Shown here: piece by piece, positions 11,060 through 21,400 of the stretch
How the letters are laid out: every line of letters begins with the position of its first letter
Position numbering within the stretch: the first letter of the stretch is position 1
NCBI GenBank assembly: GCA_000934455.1
Contig: KN882649.1
Coordinates: 101,489 to 131,367, forward strand
Direction of reading: 5' to 3'
DNA: 29,879 nt
Source: Apostichopus parvimensis
Taxonomy: Eukaryota; Echinodermata; Holothuroidea; Aspidochirotida; Stichopodidae
Notes under the pieces: model-generated
What the model saw: the letters and a program-made list of their open reading frames with translations, nothing else
What the model was told of the DNA's origin: nothing
Databases searched by the model: none
Made by a program: the position numbers and the translations under genes

Positions 11060-11460
11060 TTAAGAGACAAAAGTTTTTAGAATTTTACTACAAAATTTAA
11101 TTAGATTTACAAGGACATTTTTATCTGATGATTTAAACAAATGCTTAATTTTAATAGAACTGGGTCTTTTCGGAAAATATGGTTTAAAGAACTCCATCCT
11201 ATTGGCTGAAAAGTAAGGACAGTAAAAAATGTAAGGAAATTCTTCTCCTAAAGAAATTTGGTCACATAAGTCACACAATCTTTCATGGAAATCAATGTTT
11301 GTGAACCTTCCTTGTACGATAGGGAGTTCACTATTTACATAGAGGAATTTGGGGAAATTTAAATTAGTCACATAAGTTGCAAACTCAAGTTTCTCTTTGT
11401 ACCTTCTGTAAACTTTGCATTGAGAGTTACTGTTAACAACACCTAGCCAGTCTTGTTCTT
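11060..11460 (-). pseudogene. C-terminal end of a non-LTR retrotransposon (LINE) ORF2
   Basis: The minus-strand frame reads DWLGVVNSNSQCKVYRRYKE at its start, later RLCDLCDQISLGEEF and YIFYCPYFSANRMEFFKPYF, then a stop at 11060. A CxxC with a later Cys in a (H/Y)-F-xx-x-C-P-x-(Y/F) context is the usual zinc-finger-like end of animal LINE reverse transcriptases. The His of the common EFHxxxxC pattern is Pro here (EEFPYIFYC). The frame is broken upstream by a stop near 11460, and no RT core is nearby. It is a 5'-truncated copy of a family I cannot name. Confidence 0.65.
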
Positions 11461-13384
11461 AAATGTCATATTTAAATATTCTTTCCAAATGTAAGAATGG
11501 ACACAATTTATCCGCTGAATTTCAGAATGTACTTGACATTTAGCAACTGTGTGTATATATGCTTTACAGATAGATTACTCTACATAATACTAATTAAGGA
11601 ACTTATAATTATGTTATTAAGACTGTAAAAGAATAACAGTGTTGCTACACACACCATGATGCTTGTCAACAGCACTCTCTGTATTAAAGTGTTGGTTGAA
11701 CACAGATAAATTGCTTCTTCTTTTTTAGTTTTTCAATTTTTGAACTTAAATGTAATCATGATGACGTGCAATAATTTACCACCATTTTCAATAGGGTTTT
11801 TTCATTCTCTGAGACGAAGCCACATACCAAGCATCGCATTCAGCCATCAGTACATTTTTAAGTTATCTTGTTTATAAAGGATCTAACTTACACACAGATG
11901 CAAACACACATGTTTGTATTACATTCAGACCGAGGACCCCATTGTATTTTCCATTGTTCAAATCCACGTACCCTAACCTTAACAATACCCCATACAATAG
12001 AATTCTTCAGAGGACGTGGTGATTCTTAAGAAATCACAACCGAGGAACTGAAATTCTTTTGTTCAAGTCCTCGGTCAGATAGCAAAACAAACGGACATGA
12101 ACACACACTTACACCATCATGATTACTATTATCTTCAAACCAAGGAATGCTTCTCATAAAACTTTGATATTCTTTAAGACAATAGTTCATTGTTTGCAAA
12201 TAATAACAAAATAGATATAAAGTATATAACATTTCACTTTATTTTTGCGACATGTTATGGAATTCAGTAACTGCAGAGTTTCACAGATGGGTCATATAGC
12301 GAGATACATGATCACTAAAACCTTATGGCGGTGACCAACCCTAGATAAACTATTTGATTCATGACTTGAAATTCTCTATACAATTACATCATAAAGTTAA
12401 CACCTGCTCATTTACAGCACCATGACTACAATATTTGTCCTTTAAGACACTTGATTGATAAAAGGCAGTTAAGTGTGTCAGACAGCTAAGTTATCATTCA
12501 AGAATATCTTGCAAGCGTGGTTATTTAACCTCACACCAGGGATGTGTTAGTGTGAATGATATTCAATGAAAGAGAGATCGTCATTGAAACAAGGTTGTTC
12601 CCACCAAGGTCACCATTTCTTTTTCACTGGTAATCCATTCATGGGACCTAAGAAAGTTGACACTAATTACACAATGCCCTTTGTCATCTGCAAAACTGAA
12701 AGCACTCACGCCTGTGGCTTAAAGGCCCAAGTTGATACAAGGATAATATGACTAGAAGTTAATTCTTAACATTTCAAATCAATTTTTTTTCCGTCACAAG
12801 TCTTAATGGTAGCTGTGGTGTTGGACTGATTTCAAAAGCCATATCTGTATGAATTGCTGGTATGAAATTGATAGAAAACATGCAGAATTGGCCAAATTTT
12901 GGATTGAAGAGAGGTGTCTGTTAACCTCATTTGTGGGAGGCTGTTCTGTAGAGAAAATTACACTGTTGCATTTGTTAGAAAATACGATCTGGCGTTTTCA
13001 CTTTTATATAAGACAGACCTGTGACCTTGGCGGAGTAAACCTTCTAATCAAAGCAATTATCTCATACCACCAGCTTCATTTATAACTCAAACGGAAATAG
13101 TCACGATTGAGAACAAAAACAAACAACATTAACAACTGAACATCAAAACCTGTCAATCAACATTCAATGAAATTGAAAAGGTTTAGTGGTTCATTAAAAT
13201 AAGCTTAAAAGGTCTTTATAGTCAATTCATTGTAAATTATCCATCATACTAATACACCCCTGCTCCTTTTATGCTTAAATTCTAAGTAGCAGATGTAGGA
13301 ATTATTTCATATATTATTATTAAAAGCAAAATAAAATAAAACTGTTAGCAAACTGCTTATCCACTAGAGGGCATGTATAATAGA
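11461..13384. other. No gene seen in this intergenic stretch
   Basis: AT-rich DNA. Frames at 12026-12232, 12566-12751 and 12849-13085 show no family motif. The part next to 11460 may be more of the LINE fragment in another frame, but it is not recognisable. Confidence 0.45.
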
Positions 13385-13660
13385 ATGTGTAAAAGTATGT
13401 TGGCCTGACGAATCGATCCTAGCAGGATCTTCTTCAGAGGCTAAATGACAAGTAACAGAAGGGACAAAAACACGCACAGAATACAGACAGGTTAATGAGC
13501 ACGGTGAACACAGGTTAACACAGGTTAATGAGCACCGTGCTCTTTAACCTGTCTGTATTCTGTGCGAGTTTCTGTCCCTTCTGTTACTGTTACTTGTCAT
13601 TTAGCCTCTGAAGAAGATCCTGCTAAGATCGATACGTCAGGCCAACTTACTTTTACACAT
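13385..13660. repeat. Large inverted repeat, arms of about 122 and 128 bp
   Basis: The left arm (13385-13506) and right arm (13533-13660) are reverse complements with few mismatches and one small indel, around a 26-bp spacer that itself has a doubled ACACAGGTTAA. The arms start ATGTGTAAAAGT and end in GAGCACGGTG on the inner side. It would fold into a long hairpin. Near the outer end each arm carries a word similar to a hammerhead ribozyme core (see findings). The origin may be a foldback element or an inverted junction of a retroelement. Confidence 0.9.
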
Positions 13661-13842
13661 TATTAAAAACAGGCATCGTTTACTGATTGAATCATTAAAA
13701 GAAAGACAGGCTGGTGTAAATGACAATTTAACAAAACAATACGTGTAGGGCAGGTATTAAATGAGTATACTATAGTTTTATGGTCAAAAATATGTGAGAC
13801 TGTGTCTCTATAAAAGCTTCAATATCAACTAATGCAACAGTT

Positions 13843-14033
13843 ACAATTATTTTCAGCATACTTGAATCAATACTGTATCACTACGGTCCCAGGTATTTAA
13901 ATTTGTTTCCTTTGTGACACCGAGTTTCAATTTCTACAATTATTTTCAGCATACTTTGAATCACTACTGTGTCACTGCGGTTCCTGGCATTTAAACATTT
14001 TTTTCCTTTGTGACACCAAGCTTTAATTTCACT
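13843..14033. repeat. 93-bp tandem duplication
   Basis: Two adjacent copies start ACAATTATTTTCAGCATAC at 13843 and 13936 and run through TATCACTACGGT/TGTCACTGCGGT to CCTTTGTGACACC. They differ at several positions. No coding signal. Confidence 0.85.
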
Positions 14034-14068
14034 ATCATCAAGATGATGAAATTGAAACTTGGTGACCC
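14014..14068. repeat. Hairpin at the end of the 93-bp duplication
   Basis: The sequence CACCAAGCTTTAATTTCA, then CATCAAGATG, is followed by its near reverse complement, AATTGAAACTTGGTG. The left arm is the end of the second 93-bp unit, so part of the duplicated unit has also been copied in inverse orientation. Confidence 0.75.
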
Positions 14069-14204
14069 TTCAGTGATAGATTTTTTGGCCAGAGGAAGCA
14101 TCCCCTTCCCTTGAGACATTTTTACATGATTACGTATGCTTAGTTGCAAAATGGCGTTATATTTTTTAACTTTGGAAGTAATGTATGTTCAAGATTTCGC
14201 ACTT

Positions 14205-15219
14205 TTTATTGTTCGAAAAACATATGCCTTTATTGCTCCTGAACTTTTGGCGACCCTCCAACTTTACTTGGTGACCTCATTAAAGGATTGCTACCTCGGT
14301 TTGAATACTATATTTTAAGTCCAAGGTTAAATAGACAGCCACAGAAGATAAAATCTTGCATTAAACGTAGATACTAATCACTCCTAATTAGATTTGAAAC
14401 TGTGTTTGGAATGTTACCTGATGGAAATTAAATTGAAATGTGGTTTTAATTTGTAACGTTAAAAAGAAAACAAAACTTTTGAAAGAAAATTTACTATTGT
14501 CTAAGATAAACATTTAAAATTTAAAAGTAAGAACAAAATCTGGAGCTTAAATGAATATTGAAATTTCTCTCAAGTTGAACCATTGAAAATCAATTTACCA
14601 TCAAATATGACAAAAAGTTCACGCAGGGCTCACAAGCATTTTCTGCTGTTTAGTTGGATTGCTTTCTATAATTTTCTTGCAATCCGGTAGTGCTTTAAGA
14701 AAATTGACAAACGAAAAAAAGGCTGGAATTTAGGTTAAGATGAGAGTAAATATATAAAATAGTTCAATCTAAACCAGTGTACTTTTCAATATTAAAAATT
14801 CAGAGTACAAGTTGCTGAGTGAACTCAGAAAACTTTCATAGAAATATGTCAGCAATAAAAGAAAAACTAGATGTCTGACTATAGATGCGACCTGTGGCTT
14901 CGATACCGTCAGACTTTAAATATTTGTGCTACTTAACAGACTAGAGTCGTTTTCTATGTCTGAATTACATCCTAGATTCTTATTATGCTAGCAGAGTACA
15001 TATATCATTTTGAATAAAAATTCTCTATACAGAACTTTATAAAAAAGGTGATTTGAATATCTCTCCACTATTATGGTGAGCAAAAGTTAAAAATGATTTG
15101 AAACAAATTTAATTGAAATTTAATGAAATTTAAAAATAAAATGAAATTTACATGTAAACTATAGTGAAAATAATGAATACGATAAAATATCCAGCTAACA
15201 GCTGGCTGAATTGTGACTT
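14205..15219 (-). promoter_or_regulatory. Probable 3' UTR with candidate polyadenylation signals
   Basis: This AT-rich stretch follows the stop codon of the MPDZ-like gene. Near candidates are two ATTAAA hexamers on the minus strand at 15118-15123 and 15108-15113, about 100 bases after the stop. Two AATAAA hexamers lie at 14229-14234 and 14205-14210, about 1 kb downstream. Which one is used cannot be told from sequence; AT-rich DNA makes such hexamers common by chance. No other coding signal was seen here. Confidence 0.35.
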
Positions 15220-15490
15220 TTAACGGGAAATGACTTTCAGTTCAACTCTTCCAGTGACTTGTTTCAAGACACTCACAGCTTCCTTGTGACTAACACCTGA
15301 TAAGTTCTTGCCGTTAACTTCAACGATTTGGTCACCACGTTTTAAGACTCCGCTCTGGGCAGCGGCCCCTCGATCAAAGACTGTCTTGATGTAGATTGGG
15401 AGGTTTCCATGCGGGCTACCAAATCCCCCCACGATACTGAAGCCTAGACCATCGGGACCTCGGTCCAGGACCACTGTTTGTATCGGTGCT
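15220..15490 (-). CDS. MPDZ: Terminal coding exon: PDZ13-type domain and stop codon
   Basis: A whole PDZ domain in one exon: [20 protein letters not shown], then [32 protein letters not shown] and [10 protein letters not shown], ending KVISR and TAA. GLGF and His at the alpha-B start indicate a class I domain. The GSPHGxLPIY motif is typical of the last PDZ of MPDZ and PATJ. The protein ends right after the domain, as in those families. The acceptor reads CTTCTCAGAGCACC: splicing after the first AG starts the exon at 15490, splicing after the second at 15488, and only the second keeps frame with the phase-1 donor of exon 11. Confidence 0.92.
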
Positions 15491-18400
15491 CTGAGAAGGA
15501 ACATGAATAAAATGAAACTTTCACTAATACAGGCCGGGATAAACCACCACTTGTTAGAGTTCTTTATACTAATGTTAAAAATGAGTTCCTTTGGGCGTTC
15601 TGTTAAGGATTCTCCACCTAGAAAAATTTCATAACCTTAAAGGAGACAGCCTAATTGTGGCAGCTGAAGAGGTGAAAAGAAGATAAAATCTTGTTCATGG
15701 GCAATTCAGTTTTGATATCTAACTTTTATTTGACAGTTTTAACATGAAGTAGTAACCAAAAATATACTTGGTGTGGACAAACTGAAACCACCTCAGGTAT
15801 ACTAAATTGTTCTGAAAATCCCAAAGGTGTGCCCCGAATATGTTGCAAAGGATTCTTTCAGGTATCAACTAACTGTATTAAAACACTAGCATAAAAAAGA
15901 AAAATACAAACACAATCGTATCTACTATTGTGTGTTTTCAGTTTCTTAGATTTGAGAACTACGACACTTATAATTTGTCTAAAAATACAAGTGCTTCAAC
16001 CTCATATTTATCAGTTCTTGTTGAAAACACAAGGTTCATGGTTCCATAGACTTGATATCATGCTTGTTTCATAAGAGACAAGTGTGTCTTAGTGGTACCC
16101 TATTTGTTAAAACAACCTATTTTGAAATCATTTGTTTAATCAAAACATGTCACAGGGGACTTGATTGCATAGGTACTGTTAAACTGCTACAATATTAATT
16201 GGTAATGAGATGCTTAGATAGAAGTCGTTTGTCGTTAGAAACATTGACCAAAAATTAAAACTTGGCTGGATTATTTCACAGAGACTGAATGTTAAGCTAA
16301 ATACATGTAGGTCTTGGCATTTTTGAAGTTGCCAATTTAATGCATTTGGAATAAAATATTCTAGTTTGTTGTAAGATTGTTACAGAGTCGGATATAGTCA
16401 TTGGTCCAACAATGGAGTGCTTAGTATTTGTTGGTGATGAATCATATCAGTTTGAGGAAAAATACCTGATGACAAAATTGTGATGGTATTATTGAGCAAC
16501 ACTCAAAAGGTTTGGATGTTTGTGTGGCGAGAACTTTGGTGATGGTATCGCATGGAAACACACAACTACATATGTTTTTAATCCATCACTGCAAGAAGTG
16601 ACATTAACAAAAAGGTACAGTAATTACTGACTTTTTGTCTATCCGAAATGCAAATTCAGAGTGTAACATTGTGGCTACACGATTCCTCAATACAAGTTGA
16701 AGGATCCTTGTCTGATATCAGCTCTACAGTCTCTGATCTTCGGAACAAAAATAAAAAAGTGGCAGCGTTGTTTCAAAAAATATAGTTAAGTTTTTAGTAG
16801 CAGTGGTTATAATTATGGTAGAAAAAATCTAATTCGTCATGAAATTGAAAACTCAACTGCCAAACCTGGTTTGAGAGAGTAATAAATTATACAAGTCATA
16901 AAATGTCACCTAATGAAAGAAAATGGTCCACTTCTGACAATGAACTGTTGGTCTATTATTTAGTCAGTTGTGCCAGTTTTAAACACTATTTGTTATCTGA
17001 TAAATGTACCATCATTACTGATCATAAGCCTTTGTTAAGTTTAAAGTCTATGCCTATTGGTTCTGACCATTCATGTAGGAAAGTAGAATGGCTTAAAGAC
17101 TTATAAAGCCTGGACTACAAAATTACTGATCATAGCTTTAGTGAATTTGGATGGTATACTTTGTAGAAGAGTGCATAGTTGGATCAAGAATTATGTCTCT
17201 TGTAAAAATTGTTATTCCTGACAAATTGACTTATGATTGATATGCTTAAAACCGTTGATGGTAATGTTACTAAGAGTGATCATTTTAGAAAAGCATGAAT
17301 ATATAACATGTTAAGAGATAATTTTTATTGGTCTTCCATGCACTGAGAAGTGGAGCTATTTTGCGAAGAACGTGTATATTGTCAGTTTCGTACTGACCCT
17401 AAACCAACTCGAAGGGCACATCTCCAGGGTAATCAATTTAAATATCCTTTTCATATAGTTTGTTGAGACATCACAGAGCTACCTTTAACTTGTTTGTTAT
17501 TATTGATCATTTCAGCATGTATGCAAGACCTGACCAAAGGGCAGAAACAATTGCAAAATGTTTTTGTGAAGATTATATTTCATCAACATGGAGTGTTTGC
17601 CATACCGATCAAGGTCCACAATTTGAAAGTGAACCCAATAAAAAATTTGTGCTAAGTTTGGAAAAAAAGAAATCGAGAACGACCCAATACCACCCACAGG
17701 GTAATGGTTCAACAGAATGATTTAAATAGGGACTTGAAAGTTAACATGTGTAAATACATAATGACCTTAGGCTGTGAATGGGATCAACATCTCCAGTAAA
17801 TGTCTTTGAATTATCGTACAACATAACTCAATCACTGGCATGACATCTTCTCTTATGACACATGGTATGCAGCCACTATCTCTGCCATCATTAAATTCTT
17901 CTGATGTAACTACACAGTGTGTCATGCTTCACAGTATGACTATGCTCAAACAGTTGAGAGTATAGATTTAAATGGACACATGAATATGTCCAAGACATGA
18001 GTGATCACAGTCGTAGTAAGCAGAAACGGTATTACGATACGAGGTCAAACTAGCGTCGTTCACTTGAAGCTGGTGATCTTGTTCTTATAAACGTTCCTGC
18101 TCACCAAGGACATGATCATTATGGGAACAATGTTGATTTAATCCGGTGATACATTCAATCACAGATCTTAAAGACACTAAACATCAAAAGCCATATACAG
18201 AGGATACATTAATATGACTCATACCACCCTCTGATGTACCTACCCTGGGTGATTCCCTATTGTTAATATGACCTATACCATCCTCTCATGTATCTACCCT
18301 GGGTGATTCCTTGTTGTTAATATGAACTATACCATCCTTTGATGTACCTACCCTGGGTCATGGACTTCCTCTTCCTCCTCTTCCTCATCCTGGCTGTAAC

Positions 18401-21400
18401 CTGACTCTCCTCCAGCAGGGTCAAGCTGAGGGTCATTCATCAATTCCGAGAGTAATGACTCTAAGAGTTATAAAGAGAGATCCCACAAGAAGATGACCAA
18501 GACACAATATGTGATACATGATTATAACAATAAAACCCCTTCATGTTAGAACATTTTAGAGAAACACTATGAATACTACAAATTCATCTGTTACCCAGTC
18601 TCTATGACTGTTAACTTTTCTTAAAGATTTATTAATTCAGTCTGCTCTTGGAAATAATAGATAATTTAAAATTCCCAACAATGACATCTAACTCTTGTTG
18701 ATAATGTCTTGGTTCGACGTGTGATATTTTGCTATTAGGCTCGTCCACAGGATATTGTTTCACATTGCATTAAATAGCGCCCTCAATCACCCTTGTGGTA
18801 TCGCTAGTTCGAACTTACACCACTTTGACTTTCGACTTCAACCGCTCAACACGACGAGCTACCAACGACCTTAATCGCCTACATTAATCGCCTTATTATT
18901 ACTTTCGATCGGATAATTCTTATCAACTTGGGAAACATTCCTATCCGACCGCTATAGATATATTATATTGGAACCGCATTCCTTCATTTCGTTACATTAA
19001 CTTTGCGTATTTTGTGAAGGATCTAAACATACTTTTAATTATGGATGGATCCTGTATTTTCTATTAAGTTATTTCGCAACGGACCGACACAGCGGACCGG
19101 AGTTATTTTTGCTTTGCTAGACGAACTGGTGAGTAATAATTTCGCTTAAATTTGTTACCACCAATTAAAGTACAACGACCTAAGTCATAGTTTGTATATA
19201 TGATTTTGTAGATACCACTGTGACATATAAGAGTCAGGTTAACATTAACAAAAGCGCTGTTAACCCAAGTCTTTTGTTTTTAACTAGTACCTTCTTTCGG
19301 GATTCCAGCTTCGTCCGATAGAGGGCTCACTCCTGTGAGTGCTTCTGCAGCTGCATCTTCCGTTAGTCTGCCCACCTTCAGTACTACAGTACCAACGGCA
19401 CTCTGAATAACAAACAACAAGAATCCACTAGCTGAAACACACTGACAGAAAAATTAGGAAGTTAACGATTGATTAACGTACCACTACTGAACATTATCTC
19501 ACATGTAAATGAGACACTCATGCTTAAGTACACATATTAGTTCAAAGTCAAATAGCTTGACTTTACTTTTGGACAGACAATAGATTGTCTAAGAGATTAG
19601 CTAGCCAGATTTGACAGTGCAGCTACGAGATGAGCTAGCCAGATAAGACAGTGCAATTAAGAGATTAGCTAGTGAGTCATGTAGCTTGAAAGATCCCAAT
19701 AGTTTATGGCAACAGTCCAGTTGAATCTATTCCATGTTTTCACTCTCTCTCTCCATTTAGGTTAACGTATTTAATCCTCTGTCAACCACAAAAATCACAA
19801 AAACCTTCTGACAACACCTTATTCCATCATGATTAAAATATTTAACTCTTTCTGCTTGTGTATGTTCATGTACATTATGATATATCTTACCCTTAGCATG
19901 GGAGCCACCTGGTCCTTGCTGGCGTTGACCACATCCTGATCATCAATCGCTAGTAGACGATCTCCTCTTCTGAGCCTGCCGTCCCTGAATGCAGTCCCAC
20001 CGATGACAATATCTGATATGAACACACCTCGATCATCCCTTGAAGAGAGAGAAGAAGGCAACAATCAAGTGATGTTCATTTAGGAAACTTCAGAGAAGAA
20101 TTGTATCAAACTTAGTACCACAAATGGTCAAAGAGGTCATGAGAGTCGTAATAATAGAAACAAAAGAAGACAAAAAAGGAATCTGAAGTTGAAAGAATGT
20201 TTAGAGGCAGTCCTTGCCCTTCTCTTACATTAAACAGACTAACTTCTTGCCTATGTAGGGAAGTGAAACCTTGTGTTGTGCACCTGCCATCTATGTTTGC
20301 AACTTTGGCAAGTCCAAAGGTTGTAAGCAACTCTTCTAGATCAATCATGTGTAATTTTTTTTTAGGGGGGGGGGGGGGGGACAATGTGTCATGTTTGTGA
20401 GAGAAAGCCACCAGTTTTCCTGAGATGTTGATCATTGGTAGACAAGCTGCTGAGGCTCTGGGGTTTCATCCTGAAAATCAAAATATTTTCAGCACAAATT
20501 TGGCTCCAAACAAATCCATCTCTGGTAGCTAAAGACAAGGCTTTCTTGAGGATTCCTAGCCTCAGAGTATCTCCAGTACTGACTAGGACAAGGCTAGTTG
20601 GGTATGAAAGATGGTGACAGACAAAAGGCTCCATACTTCACTGTGACAGAGATGACTTTAGCGAGGCTAAAGACCATGAATTAAACTTCACAAGCACATC
20701 TAGCCAGTATCCCTCTCTGCCAGTACACATAACATACTAACTTCATGAATAAGGTGTTGAGACCTCTACCCTGTAATTTAGTTACATCAAACATGCAATA
20801 CTAACTTCCCACATACAATGGTGATACCCCTCCCATGTCTTTTAGTTACATTAAACATAAAATACTAACTTCCCGCCTACAATGATGAGACCTCTAACCT
20901 GTCTTTTAGTTACATTAAACATGCAATACTAACTTCCCGCTTACAATGATGAGACCTCTAACCTGTCATTTAGTTACATTAAACATGAAATACTAACTTC
21001 CCACATACAATGATGAGACCTCTAACCTGTCATTTAGTTACATTAAACATGGAATACTAACTTCCCGCTTACAATGATGAGACCTCTAACCTGTCATTTA
21101 GTTACATTAAACATGACTTCCCACATACAATGATGAGACCTCTAACCTGTCATTTAGTTACATTAAACATGGAATACTAACTTCCCGCCTACAATGATGA
21201 GACCTCTAACCTGTCTTTTATTTTACATTAAACATGGAATTCTAACTTCCCGCCTACAATGATGAGACCTCTCCCATGTCTTTCAGTTACATTAAACATG
21301 AAATACTAAATTCCCACATACAATGATGAGACCTCTAACCTGTCTTTTAGTTACATTAAACATGGAATACTAACTTCCCGCCTACAATGATGAGACCTCT

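Noticed and set aside
12849-13085. 78-codon plus-strand frame as a small gene
   Set aside because: No recognisable motif and no support from codon pattern, splice sites or a promoter; open frames of this size are expected by chance.
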